A stretch of DNA of 64,000 bases from Theobroma cacao (Eukaryota > Streptophyta > Magnoliopsida > Malvales > Malvaceae), in NCBI RefSeq assembly GCF_000208745.1, contig NC_030853.1:16896241-16960240 (forward strand). Direction: 5' to 3'. A program made the position numbers and the translations under genes. Below are positions 28,613-41,239 of this stretch, piece after piece. Numbering within the stretch: position 1 is the first letter of the stretch; every line of letters begins with the position of its first letter. The notes below the pieces were generated by a model. That model ran no database searches. It was not told the DNA's origin and saw nothing but the letters and a program-made list of their open reading frames with translations.

Positions 28613-31600
28613 ATGATTTATGGATGTCATCAGTTATCACCAATATAATTTTACTATTTTGGGCACCCCTCTTTGTGGGGATCCCTTATATAAAAAGACA
28701 TCATTCACCTTGTGAAAACCTGAATTGGAGGCTTGTTCTATATTCAATCACAAAAAACTGAAATATCTTTTAAGAATGAAAAACTCATTATAAAGGCTGG
28801 TTTTTTGTCCATAATAATTTGCAATCCAAAATAGGAGATAAAAGTATTGGAACTTTATTATGAGATCATTGTCTAAAGTCTTCTCTAAGCAATCAAAGGA
28901 TACGACTGGAACTTTATTATAAGAGGAGAGGCGGTGTCCATATCAGTAAAAAAATTTTTGTTCTCAAGGGGTGCCTTAATGTTGTGTTAATAAGAGGGCG
29001 ATTGGATGGGATCACATTCACATGGTTTCCACACATCCATGAAACAGTCCCTTCTATCCTCCATTAATTCCTCGTGCATACATGCACAAGAACTTTGACT
29101 ACTTTTTTTCTTTTCCTGATTGCCTTTATCCAACTCCTAAGTCTCTCCCTTTCTTTCTCTTTCTTTGTTTTTTCCTCTGTTTGTATTTGGATAAGCTGTA
29201 AACGTGAATTGTCTGCATTCCCAGTTTTTTTTTTAAAAAAAAAAAACAAGTCTTTCATTTATTATACTTGTAGATATTTTATTTTGATATTATATATATA
29301 TATATATATATATGTACATGGGTACGATTGATAATCTATTGCTTTGAGTTTGTCGAGAAGCAGCCACAAGACCAACCTAACAGAAAGCAGGAAAAAGGTT
29401 GTATAACAAAGACGTTGTCTTGCATGTTTTCAGCTCACATATTAAGCTATTTCCTTATTCATAATTTAGTTTAGTATAATTAAAATTTTCTAAATTGCAG
29501 GCATGGATTCAAACTAATTAATTAAGAATTAAAATATGATGTTTTCACTCATATAATAATACTAAATTTTAGTTCCTTTCATCCTTTCAAAACTGTAATA
29601 AGCATAACGTAAAATTTGAATTAATATTATTTTCATTATTTATGAACTTAAAATCAAGTGTGGAATCCTTCCACAAATTAATTGGCTTAGATATTTTGAT
29701 GAAAAGTTTTGAAATACATGTAATAGTTGTAAGCATTCTATCTTATTCGATTAATTTAATTATCAACTCGCACCTTATGACAATAGCATCTATTACTCAT
29801 TCAAGTTAGTTCATATTTTAAATAGAGCTACCACATTCTTTTACAGACTCAATCAATCCCCATATGTTTCTCTTTTTATCATCTTTTTGTTAGTAATATT
29901 AGGTTGCACTTAAACATTTAATTCAATGTGCAATAGTTATGTGTATTTATTAAAAAAAATGGGATTATCAAAATTTTCTTCTTTGGATCAAAACCGAATT
30001 TTAAATAAGTATTTAAAGAAAAAAATTTCTGTTTAATTACAAACAGAAAGAGGATTTCAAGTAAATAAAGGTTTTTGTTTTTCTCTTCAGTTCTCTTTAC
30101 GTGCACGCGAGGTGGGGTGAGGGGGGAAGGCTGTCATTGATTTCTATAAATAGCATGGTGTGTGGAAATGGTGATGATGGCTATGATGAACCCTCCTTTG
30201 GAGCCTTCCTTCCACACCCTCTCCACTCTCCAACACCCACTTTTCCACCTTTTTCAATTTTTCTTTTGCTCCAATTTCAGCTAAAATCTTTACAACCATC
30301 ATAGCTTCCTCCATTTACCCCTTCTTCTCCACTTCCATTGTTTTTTTCATCAAATTTGTGTACTTTTAGCACACCATTAATGCTTTTGCACTTGTAATGA
30401 AAATATTTGGTATATGCTAGTTGGGAAAAGAAAACAAAAAGGCTTAAAAAACTGATTCAGAAGGTTCTATTAGTGGCAGGAAATATTGAAATTTGAAACT
30501 TTTGCTGCTTTGTTTCTTCTATGGATCTCCCTCTTCAGAAAAAAAAAAAAATTAATAATAATATGGTAATGTCAGATCTCTCTGTTTAAAGGCTAAGCAT
30601 GGTGGAGCGCCTTTTGTCTTTTCTCTGTTAAGTTATACTATTCTAAGTAAGATCATAATGTATGATCTTCCATAACTCAATTTTATCTAATTATGTACTT
30701 AATTACAGCCTTTACGTGTGGACACCAAGATTGATGACAAGGCTGTGTTTTTCCTCTTAACCAGTCAGAGAGTTATCCTCTTAGAAAGTTGCACCCAAAT
30801 TTTGATTTTAGGTTCCTCGAATATCCTTAAAAGTAAATTTTATATGACTATAAAGTCAAAAGCCTAGGATCCTCATGATTTCATAATTAGTTTGACACTG
30901 CAAAAATAAACGGAGAATATTTACTAAGAATATAAATACAACCTGTTTTTCTTTTTTCTTTTTTTATATTAAATGAAGTAATTGATAATTAATGACATGA
31001 TTTTTAATTTATTAAAAAAATATGTTATTTAATATAATAATGTTAAAAGCAGTATTTTAAAACGCTGTTAATAAAACCCATAAATAAATAAATAAATAAA
31101 AAGATGGTATTTGGTAGGCTTGTTTAGATGTAGAGATTACAAACAATTGTAGCTGAGACTCGGCCCAGCTGTATAAGAATAGGAGTAATGACAGTATTTA
31201 TGACTTTGAGTAGAGAGTAGAAAGCAAAGCAGGGAAGTAGGTGGTGCTAACATTGACGACCTTCAAACACTGTACCACACTAGCTGCAGTTATTGAAGAG
31301 AGAGTCCAAAAGAAACTAGAAAGACAGAGGGAAAGGGTGAGTGATCACTTTCAAATACTCAATGCCCTCTGCACAAACTTTGAAATGCTCATTCATTTTG
31401 CAAGGGTTTTTGACAACACTTACCCAATTCTTGGATGAAACACAATCAAAATTGTTGGATGAGTTATTTTGTAGTATTCATAAAGAAAAGAAATAAATAA
31501 ATTCAATTAATATCTCTTCTTTGCTGATGGTCTCAAGTCAACAGGGGCAGCAACTTGTTTGGTGGATGGTGGCACCACCTGCAATAGTTGAACAGATAAT

Positions 31601-33739
31601 AAAGCATTCAATGTCTTGCTCTTCAACTCATTGTTGCAAAATTGGGCTACATGAGTTAGTCTATTGAGAAATAATTTTTTTTTGAAAAAAAAATTTAGCC
31701 ATATTTGGTGTTTGATTTTTCCCAAGTGAGAGAGCACATGCTAAAAGCATAAAGAACAATGCATTGTCTTGACAACATTGCCAATAATCATTACAAAACT
31801 TAAAAGGGATTTTATCATTTGAAAAAAAGGGGTTAATGTTAGGTAGTCAAATTAGTCTGAAATAAATAGTAGATGCCACTTTCAAGCCTCTCAGATAATT
31901 GGGTTTTGGGGGAGGGGAAGGAGAGAGGGAGGGTGAATCACAAAAATATCAATTGCAAATGTAATTTGCTTACAAAGAAATGATTGGATTGTTAGTATAT
32001 ATACAGTTGTATACACTTGACATCTTTTGTTCGAATTCATTACACTAAAAAGTAAAATCCCCTTTTTATTATATCTGTAGATTAGAATCTCTTGCTTGTC
32101 AAAGTTAGTCAGTCAAAAGGGTTGGTGTGTGATGGAAATAGGTTAGGTGTTTGTGCAGGAAGGAAGCAGATGAGAGGGCACAGTTCCATGGATGGAACAG
32201 TGAAGGGAGAGTGCTTAGCACACACGTGCCTTTGACATGACCTACACTCAATGTCCAATCAATGCTGCCCAAGCCACATCATGGTTGCTTCGCACGCCTT
32301 GCCAATCTGCACGTTTAAGCGCTTGTCTTTTTTCCTGGATTTCATTTCAGCAACTGATCCACTTTTCAAAACGACTAGAAGCTGGAAGGAAGAAATAAAG
32401 AAAATAAAGTATCAAAGAATTAATGTAATATTTCTTTCTAAATTTAATAAAAATACCATTTAACTACTCTTAACCTATGCCTATTGACCCAAATAAGCTG
32501 AAATTCTCTTTGAAATTCAATGAAATTGATCCATTTTTTAGATTGTCTCTTAATTCCTTTCCACCATCTCTCTTTCTTTCCTATTTGTAAAAACTCCTCC
32601 CCATCAAATTGGACATATTGTTTTCTTTCACTAGCTATATAATTAATTGTCCTTAGTTTGAAGGCAGTCAAATCAAGCTAACGATGATCTTTAATTTATT
32701 AAAAAAAAAGCTAACGATGATTAGATTAATTATATTAGTGACTCGAGGCAACATGTGCATTGTCATCACCAGCTTCAAGATAAAAAATACCTTTGTTTGA
32801 TATTTTTCTGTCTTGAATCACTATTGACACTTTCTTTTATGTGGGACATTGAGATTATTATTATTATTATTTAAGTTTATAAAATTTTCTGGACCAAATT
32901 ACATATCATTTATATTTAAAGATTTCGAACATCTAAAGTTATAATATATGGTATTTTGTAAAAGCAGTGGTGGATTTGTTTATTAGCAAAATAATAGTTA
33001 TAGGAATTCAGGTCAATATAGAAAAACAGATCCAATAATGTAAGTTCTAGCTAATAATAAAGGATTCTAGCGTAAATGATATGATAGCAAGCAAGCATGG
33101 CCCATGGGGAAGGCCCTCACTTAATCTTCACTATTATAAATGATGGTGCTCCTATGTATGCCCACTTTTAATTAGTGTCCAACATCATGTCATCATAAAG
33201 AATGACAGTCCATGTAATTGTAATTATAATTTCAAAAAGTAAATTTTCCTCTCTAACTTGGACAAAGATTAATAAAAGAAATTAATTGCTATATTCATTA
33301 TAAATAACACTGCTAACAATGTTCACCTATATATGTGGAGTTATATCTCACTACTCCTATTTCTTGCACACTAGGAAAAGCCTACCCACGTCTCAAAAGG
33401 GTATAATTAATGTTGGAAGCTTAATCTGTCTTTGTCAAAAGAAAAAAGAAAAAGCCCTTAGGTCTCGAATTTACAACAAAATTATACACAACAAGCTCAA
33501 TTATTGTATAATTTGTAGTTAGTATATTAATAAAGCTGAAATAATTGTTTGAGGCTTGCCACTTGATGGCTAGTTGCGGATGTTCTATCAAGTAGAGTAG
33601 GCCCCTTATCTTCATTACAATCCCAACTGGTGGAGAGATTGATTTGGAGTATATGTGTCAGCACTCCGTGGGCTAAACAAGCAAAATGCACAGAAATCCT
33701 TATGGTAATGACGTGTATTATTTCTTTTTTTTTTTTGGT
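28613..33739. other. Intergenic, no gene recognised
   Basis: About 5 kb of AT-rich DNA. It contains a (TA)n run near 29290-29312, an ATT repeat near 32858-32871, and poly-A/poly-T stretches. A TATA-like word (TATAAATA, about 30145) precedes a CT-rich segment (30180-30330) but no coding region follows. A minus-strand frame at 31507-31737 is not related to any family I recognise. Confidence 0.45.
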
Positions 33740-35741
33740 TTTTATTAAGTTTGTTCAAGAAGCCTATGTAACGGGCCATATTCCACCAGAAAGGAATCAT
33801 ACGCTTATTACCCTTATCCCAAAAGTAGATGCACCAGAAAATATTGCACAATTTAGACCCATAAGCTTGTGCACAGTTCCTCTAAAAGTCATAAGTAAGG
33901 TGCTTGTAGCTAGACTTAGACCTTTATTAGATGGTTTGATTGGCAGAACTCAAAGCAGCTTCATCCCAGGAAGACAAACGACAGACAATATAATTGTAGT
34001 GCAAGAGATTATTCACATCATGAGAAGAATGAAGAATAAAGCGGGAGCTATTGCCATAAAGATAGATTTAGAGAAGGCTTATGACAGGTTAAAGTGGAAA
34101 TTTATTCAAGAAACCTTAGAAGAAATTGGCCTACCTCACTATTGGGTACGATTAATTATGCACATTGTTACAACGCCAACATTCTCTATTATCTGGAATT
34201 CTTCTCAAACAAATTTGTTCCAACCAACGAGAGGTATCAGGCAAGGAGACCCACTTTCTCCCTACTTATTTGTTCTTTGCTTAGAAAAATTTTCTCATCT
34301 CATAAATGAAGCAGTACATGTAGGGCATTGGAAACCTTTACTAATGTCAAGGACTGGACCTAGCATTTCACATTTATGTTTTGCAGAAGATCTGATGTTG
34401 TTTAGGGAGGCTTCATCCACTCAAGTAAGAATTATGATGGAGACTCTTGACAAATTCTTTAAGGCTTCAGGACAGAAGGTAAGTCTAGCAAAATCAAGAA
34501 TGTTAGTTTCTTCTAGTATCTCAAACACCAAAGCCAAAATTCCAAGTCAAATGGCGAATATCCCTTTGACTAAAGATTTTGGGAAGTATTTGGGTGCCCC
34601 TATCATACATGGTCAGATCACTAAAAGCTCTTATTCTGGATTAATAAATAAGGTGAAGAGAAAGTTAGATTGTTGGAGTAACAAGAATCTGTCAATGGCA
34701 GGGCGTGTATCTTTGGTAAACTTTGTGACCAACACCATGTCTAATTATCTGATGCAAACGATTTTACTGCCTGATAATGTGTTAAAGGAGATTGATAAGC
34801 TCAACAGAGATTTTATATGGGGTCATTTTGGGGGCGTTAGAAAGATCCACGAGCTTAGTTGGTCTAAACTTTGTCAAAGGAAAGAAGATGGGGGGCTGCA
34901 TATCAGAGACTCAAAGAAATTTAATCTAGCTTTACTAGCTAAACTATGCTGGAAATTATGGAGGGATACTGATAGTTTATGGGTGGATGTGCTTAAGAAG
35001 AAGTATTTAAGGCATCAAACTTTTATGGCTGCAGTGATAAGACCGACTGACTCTCAAGTATGGAGAAGTATTTTGAAGGCTAGGCCAGTCCTATTACAGG
35101 GATTGGGAAGGAGAATAAAAAATGGACGTACTAAATTTTGGATAGAGTCTTGGCGGCCTTGCGGGCCACTATTAAACCATGTAGGTGCAGATTTATCTGA
35201 GGCTGAAGCTAAGCTTCCAGTGGCGAGTTTCTATGATGAAGACGAGAAATGGAACTTGGAATCAGTCAAGCAATTGCTCCCTCAAAATTTAGTTCTTATG
35301 ATCTCTGCAGTGATGATAGACCCATTAGGTGAGGAAAGGGATGACTCCTACTGGTTGCACTCTAGCACAGGTATGTTCACAGTTAAGTCTGCATATGAGA
35401 TGCAAATATCTGATTCTATACACCAAACGATATGTTGGGAGAAAGTTTGGGCTTTAAACTCATCAAACAAGGTAAGGATGTTTGTCTGGAGGGTATTACA
35501 TGATTATTTGCCAACTGCTTCTTGGTTAGAAAATCGTGGCTTTTTATCTTCTCCTGTATGTTTAAGCTGTGGGTATTCTGAGGAGCAGTTAATTCATGTA
35601 CTACGAGATTGCAGTAGAGTTAAACGAACGTGGTTATCCTTTCTTCCCGACTTTGTAATAGAGGATTTTTTTATGCAAGATCTGCAAGTCTGGATATTAA
35701 ATAATATGCAGAGTACGGTGTTCTTGGAAGGTATTCCATAG
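33740..35741 (+). pseudogene. LINE reverse transcriptase, open but with altered active site
   Basis: An uninterrupted frame of about 665 residues covers the RT: IAQFRPISLCTVPLKVISKVL, SFIPGRQTTDNIIV, KIDLEKAYDRLKW, RGIRQGDPLSPYLFVLCLE, and the active-site box CFAEDLMLF. Functional relatives have F/YADD here, so the first of the two metal-binding aspartates is replaced by glutamate. Downstream are LGAPI, SMAGRVSLVNFV, IDKLNRDFIWG and a zf-RVT motif (CLSCGYSEEQLIHVLRDC). The frame stops at 35741, before the RNase H part. It is a retrotransposon remnant, not a host gene. Confidence 0.88.
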
Positions 35742-36245
35742 GGGACCATATTCATTCATGCTTTATGGTACCTTTGGTATTGGCGTAACTTATCTATTTT
35801 TTATGGAAAATTTTCTTGGCCTTACAACGCCAAACAACTTATCTGGACAAAAGCTAAAGAAGCCTGGGACAGTTTACAACGCGAACAACAAAAGGTAAAG
35901 CATGAGTCTCTGATTAGCTGGATGAAACCTAAAGAATCATTTGTCAAATAAAATGTAGATGGAAGTGCTAAAAGGCAACCGGGACTAGCAGTAGCAGGTA
36001 GACTTATTAGAGACAGCTCTAGAACATGGTTAACAGGATTCAACTATAAGATTGGTATTTCATTCTCTCTAACTGCGGAGCTCCGGGGCAATTTATCATG
36101 GATATGTTGGTCTAAAGGTTATAGGAAAGTACAAGTGGAAACAGATTCACTTCAAGCATTGCAAAAAATACAAAACAAAAAGAACGACTTAGAGCCAAAT
36201 GTTCAATTATTACAATCAATCAGACAGTCACTTCACAAAGAATAA
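35742..36245 (+). pseudogene. LINE RNase H-like domain, broken
   Basis: Beyond the RT stop the same frame continues through further stops (near 35950 and 36243). It encodes NVDGSAKRQPGLAVAG, an RNase H start with the metal-binding Asp, then LTAELRGNLSW and VQVETDSLQAL. This is the RNase H domain found at the ORF2 C-terminus of some plant LINEs. It is inactive because of the stops. Confidence 0.75.
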
Positions 36246-36455
36246 GAATGTCACTTATCTCACATATATCGTGAAGCCGATCAATATGTCGATTGAATGC
36301 CACTCATCATAAGGATTTAAGTATAGGATTACAAGTTTATGATGTACCCTTGTAAATATTTTTTATTTATTACTTGCAGACTCTCTAGGTGTCCAATGAC
36401 CTAAAATGTTATTTTAAATTAATTTAATAAAATTTCCCTTCATATAAAAAAAATT

Positions 36456-37885
36456 ATTACATATAATGGGTGTATATATAAGATATTGCAAGAACAAAAC
36501 AAAAATGAAAGGTTTTAATGTTTTAATAAAGCATGAAATCTCTTCTTGAAATCCATTTGTGGTCCAAGCACAGTGAAAAGGTTAATGAAACCAGTAACAA
36601 AAGCTATAATATTTATTCCACCAATGTGGCCATGAAATCTGGGTCACAGTCCATTATCCTTATCCTTAGTTACTAACTAGGAACAAATTAAAATTAAATA
36701 AATAAGTGGGGAGCTAATTTTGTGGGTTTTCCTTTTTTGTGATTATGATTGTACTTACACTCGTGTGAAATAGGAATTATGTTTTCTTGGGAGAGGAATA
36801 ATCAATGAATTAATCAATTATGCCCGCCAATTAAATTTGGTCACAAGTCAAGTAAGGAGACTCCTTTGCTTTTAGTTCAAGAAGAATGGGTCAGTGCTTT
36901 GGGAATATGCTCCCTTAGGAATATTGTACAATACTCATTAGTGCTGCAAAGAGGGCGGCTGCCCATGCTGATTACATTTAACTCTATTATTATTATTATT
37001 ATACATTGAATTATACAATGAGACATAATCATTTTAATCTTATATAAATTTCCTACTTTCTCGAATTTGAATGAGAAAATTTCTAAAGTAAGAGTAAAAT
37101 TGAACTACAAATTACTATGAATATATGACTCAAGAAAATTAAGTGAGAGATTCGTTATCTTTTAATAGTTGAATGATCAAGACAATAATATTTATAAATA
37201 TTGTTAATCAAAACGTCATTATTTAAAATTGATTGAAGTTTCTTATTTCTCTTTTTGTCAAAACTTTGATAGTTATTATACTTTTCCGAGGAAAGTGCAA
37301 TTAATTGGTAGATCAATTTCAGTTGCAAATTCTCAAGATTTTCAAAAATTTTGACTTGAAATGATAATGTTTTGGCTAATTGTTGATGTCTTAAGAAAGA
37401 AACCATTTAAGGATCATAGACTTGATTCCTATCAAACCTTTGCTATGTTGGAATATGTAATAAGGAAATACGACCAATCAAGTCAATTGGGAAATGAGAC
37501 AGCAACTCTCCCAAAGAAACCTTGACTATCCATGTGTGGGGAGGGGGGATTCTTCCTAGTCATACACATAAACCCAGCCATAGCTTTGGTTGGTTCTCAA
37601 GAATTCAAATCTTGAGGAAGACCTTCCAGGGGAGTCAATAGTGTTTCTTTTCATCCTCCATGTATGAGAAATATTTAATTGATTTAATGCAAACTGGAAT
37701 CTTTTTTCCGTTATATGGGATGGCAGTTGCGAGAAGACCATCTAGGAATAGGATGGGCATGTCCAGGGATTCAATCTTAGGATTTTGGAATAGAGAAGAA
37801 GATGCCATTCAACCACTTAGGCTAAAAGCTGGTGGTGGCCTAATTTAATTGGACCCGTGTGCTCGCTCAAAATGCTAAAATTATG
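36456..37885. other. Intergenic, AT-rich
   Basis: No gene recognised. A short TTA microsatellite lies near 36982-36999. Remaining frames are short and without family resemblance. Confidence 0.5.
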
Positions 37886-37889
37886 AGTT

Positions 37890-38620
37890 GACATTAGACT
37901 TGACAGTTATCGATACAACATATTAACACAATACATAAAGATATAGGGTTAAATAGATTTGAGTTTAGCCTTAACGTGTTTCGTGTCTAATTGTGTCTGG
38001 CACGTTTAAGATACAAAAATTTTATATCTTAACATGTCGGATACGAGTAACACGCTTGAAGCACGTTTAATTAATCATGTTAATCGTGCTATCGTGTTTA
38101 ATCGTGTTATCTTATTTAAACATGTATACATGACGCGTTTATCAACTTGTTAAAAATTAATAGTCAAATACTAATTTAGCCTTTCTTAAATAATTTTAAA
38201 CAATTATTTTAATAAGATTTTTAAATCTTATATAGATAATAATGTAATTTTGTCATACCGAAATCCTAATTTTAAATTTTTTTTGTTATATTTAACGTTC
38301 TTGTTATTTTGTTTTGTTACAATTGTTTTTATAATTATTGATTTTAAATTTAAATAATAAAATAATATTTAATTGTAAATATTTTTATTTAATCGTGTTA
38401 AACGTATTAATCATTTTATTAATCGTGTCGTGTTATATATTGATACGTTTAACAAACGTGTCTAAACGTGTCGTGTCGTGTTACATAGTTATTAAATCTA
38501 TATGTGTACGTGTTTCAGATTTAAGACACGAATAGTATTTGTGTCATCTTTGTGTTTAACTTTAATATATTTCGTGTTTAATCGTATCTGACATGTTTAA
38601 AACACGAAAACATGAATTAC
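37890..38620. repeat. Dispersed repeat family A, copy 2
   Basis: Second copy of the family described at 20230-20930, in the same orientation and over nearly the same length. It carries the same CGTGT-rich words, the TTAAATAATTTTAAACAATTATTTTAATAA middle block and the TATTTCGTGTTTAATCGTATCTGACATGTTTAA end. It stops about 40 bp before the promoter motifs of the small gene at 38888. Confidence 0.65.
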
Positions 38621-38661
38621 TAGTCTAGCAGACATGTATATTCCAACTTTATTTTTTAAAT

Positions 38662-38765
38662 CCCAACGGCTAGTGTTGGCCCTAGAAATTTGACCGTTAC
38701 AACCCCTCTTTCCTTTCATGGCAACCCCAGAAAAAGCTCTTACCATCTGATGCACTCGTATAAAT
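38662..38765 (+). promoter_or_regulatory. MSA-type motifs and TATA box of the small gene
   Basis: CCCAACGGCTA (38662-38672) matches the M-phase-specific activator consensus (YCYAACGGYYA) fully. A second AACGG core lies on the opposite strand at 38691-38700 (TGACCGTTAC). A TATAAAT box is at 38759-38765, about 125 bases upstream of the ATG. MSA elements are bound by three-repeat MYB factors and drive G2/M-phase expression in plants. The motifs are seen; cell-cycle control is inferred. Confidence 0.6.
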
Positions 38766-38887
38766 TCACACCTTAATTCAGAGCTTTCAATTCAATACAC
38801 CTCTTTCCTCAACCCTACTTTAATTTAAGGCTTGTTATCAAACCTTCTCAATAATCTCATAGTTTGGCAAATATTTTCATTTCAACA

Positions 38888-39562
38888 ATGGAGCAAGTGA
38901 CAGAAAAGTCTATCCAATCTGAAAATGTGGGATTGGAGAACAAAGCACCACCCCAGAATCAGCAAATTGATCAGAATTCTCAAGATTCCAGCAATGATTT
39001 GAAAAAAACATGTACCCCAGATAGGCTTAAAGTCCCCAAGGCATTCAAGTACCCTGAAAGGTAAGTAATTCCTCATTTTTAATTTGATCTTGCGTTTAAA
39101 TAATCGTGTTTCATGAATGTTTATTTACATGTAAATTTGGATTTTTGGTTTATCTCAGGTATAGAAGTCCAACCGATTCTATGATGTCACCTGTTACGAA
39201 AGGTCTTCTTGCAAGAAACAGGAAAGGTGGTGCATCACTCTTGCCGCCTAGTATAAATCAAACCAAGGTAAGTATTGAAGATTGTAATCTGCTTCTGATC
39301 AACCCTTTTCTTCCTTTATGCACTAGACTGTTGCTGCTTGAGAATTTGATCCTAGGAACTCGCTATACCTTAATACTTAAGCAGCAATAATCATCAGCAA
39401 ATCTAGGATTCCTTCTATGGACTTTATATATATGATATGTCATATTGAATTTATCAGTAGTTCTCTCTCTCTCTCTCTTTTTCTTCAAGTTATTTACTGT
39501 GTTTGTCGATGTTTCAGATTCATGAGTTGCGAGTTCAAGATGTCGGTCTATCTCAAAATTGA
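38888..39562 (+). CDS. Small plant-specific protein of unknown function
   Basis: Three exons (38888-39060, 39159-39267, 39518-39562) with GT..AG junctions encode 108 residues. The first half is hydrophilic and Gln/Asn/Lys-rich. The second half contains KVPKAFKYPERYRSPTDSMM, then SPVTKGLLARNRKGGASLLPP and ends HELRVQDVGLSQN. This half looks conserved by composition and codon pattern. It has no signal peptide or membrane segment. It has several Ser/Thr-Pro sites (CTPDR, RSPTD, MSPVT), which are minimal CDK targets, fitting the MSA-bearing promoter. I have seen similar short plant proteins without an assigned function and cannot give a name. Confidence 0.8.
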
Positions 39563-40360
39563 AGAGCTAATGATGGTGGATGAAAGCTAAAATCAGATAG
39601 ATTCTTGCACCTGGTGAATTTGTCTGAAATGGTATACCTGTCAATATAAATTACAAGGAACAAATACTATGGGAGGGGTGTATCTTCTGAACCTGTTCCT
39701 ATTTCCATTTGATCCTGTGAAATGGGTTCTTTGTCAAGTTTTTGTAATGTAATGCGAATTTCCTTCTATAATAAAATTATTTGCTTAGTAATTAATCATG
39801 ATGTTCAAACGCTTCATAGGAAGAGGAGAGGGAATAAGAAACTGTCGAAATTTAAACATCGTCTTTGTTTTTAATTCATTGTTTTGGCAGAGAAGAAAGA
39901 AGACCAGAGCTATGGTCACTGGCGAAACATGCTATTGACGATAATGATTACTTATGACTAGTAATGCATGCCTACTGCCCAACCATTAACTGGTTGATTT
40001 ATTGGAGTGGGTAGGGAGTCATTTTTAGACATTGAGACCTGTTAAATATGGAGGTTAGAGGATCAAGTAGGTCCATCTCAATTAAATGAGAGCAAGATTT
40101 TTTCTTATCTTTGGCCTGATAATTCTTTCTGCTGCAAAATAGCATTTCTTGGAAGCAATTTAGTAGTAAAATTGCATTATGTAGCAAATATATGAAAAAA
40201 GTTTAGGCAAATGCGTCAGCGTATGCTTCAAATGAATAAACTGATGGCTAGCTCTGATAGCACTCAGTATATACATACGTTTCTGTTATTAAGAAACTGA
40301 TAGCTAGCTCTGTGTAGCCCTCAGTATTACATGATTGCTAAATGGTCATGACTGCTCTTC
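39563..40360. other. 3' flanks of two convergent genes
   Basis: Contains the 3' UTR of the small gene (an AATAAAA-type signal near 39769) and the 3' flank of the minus-strand CRR7 gene. No further gene is seen. Confidence 0.5.
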
Positions 40361-41239
40361 TCACTCTAGTCGAACTTCATACCATTGAATCGAGCCAACA
40401 TCTCCATCTATTTCAAGTTCACAAACAGACCTTACTAAGTAAGAAACAGCATCATCGATGGTCACAAATCCTGCGAGGTCTGGTGGAAGGGTCTTCCCTG
40501 GCCAATTTTCAAGCCAGCCCTTTAACTTGGCTTTCAATTCTTCTACGGAGACAAACTTCTCCTCTTGTCCAGGTTCTAGTAGAACATAGGTTTCAGTCCT
40601 TGAATATGCAGCCCTTCTCCTCCTAGTTGCACAAATCTGATGAAAAACAAACCAAGTAAAGACACCCAAGGACCAAAAAAAAAAAAAGCAGCAAGAAGGC
40701 ATGCATTCAAAATTTTGGGATGCTTCCTCTTCATCAACGTCCAACGAGACAAGCCCCCCAAAACCCCTCTTCCTGTTGGTTCTCTAAATTCATGGACTAC
40801 CAAATAATGGAGAAAATGCCATGCTCCTGAAAGATTATTCTTATACTTGATTATCACCAGTTCAGAGCTCATTAAGAATCGGCACTATTTAAGTGTTGCA
40901 GAAAAGGATTTATTAGTAGTCAAGATCACATAAGGATGATATTTTGCAGATCATCTCAGATCTTGCAAGATGTTGTTATCTCCACAGTTTCACTTGCATG
41001 GCATGACACTAAAAATAGGCAAGTTTTACAACTGCTTAAACAAGTAGACACCACAGAAGAGTTGCACTGATAGCATTAGAATGAAAATGAGCATTTGGAA
41101 GAAATCTTTACCTTTACCGCACAGCGATGCTGACTCCCCATTTTAAGAAGTTTGTCATGAACAGGACTAAAATTCTCAGTTGCACATACTGAACTTGCTT
41201 GAACAACTGGTATAAGAGTGTATCTTGATAACAAATTAC
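40361..41239 (-). CDS. CRR7: CHLORORESPIRATORY REDUCTION 7, NDH assembly factor (N-terminus unresolved)
   Basis: The last exon (40636-40361) encodes [20 protein letters not shown], then [36 protein letters not shown], and ends [20 protein letters not shown]. That is the CRR7 domain (DUF3571), shared with cyanobacteria. CRR7 is a chloroplast stroma protein needed for accumulation of the NDH complex. A preceding exon (about 41239-41112) joins in phase zero and encodes [19 protein letters not shown], then a segment ending [10 protein letters not shown], a plausible transit-peptide end. The start exon is not clear: a minus-strand ATG near 41274 gives MSLMISSLPFV and then hits a stop one frame away from this exon. 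Either another exon lies upstream or a one-base shift exists. Confidence 0.78.

Larger units (their letters stand above)
33740..36455 (+). mobile_element. 5'-truncated L1-type LINE with RNase H region
   Basis: Homology to plant LINE ORF2 begins at about 33745 (FVQEAYVTGHIPPERNHTLI), within the region before RT motif 1. The ORF1 and endonuclease parts are absent, as expected from incomplete reverse transcription. The RT domain, a zinc-binding zf-RVT segment and an RNase H-like segment follow in order. The element ends in a short A run (36446-36453) after an ATTTAATAAAATTTCCC sequence. I could not identify a convincing target-site duplication. It is unrelated in orientation and sequence detail to the LINE at 1-4940. 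Confidence 0.9.

Noticed and set aside
30120..30240. Possible microRNA-like hairpin after a TATA word
   Set aside because: Only about 8 bp pair (GTGTGGAA with TTCCACAC) and the inner part does not extend the stem; no known miRNA sequence is present.
31507..31737. Minus-strand 76-residue frame ending in a basic tail
   Set aside because: I briefly considered a ribosomal-protein fragment because of a DLRP string, but the rest does not fit and no flanking exons were found.
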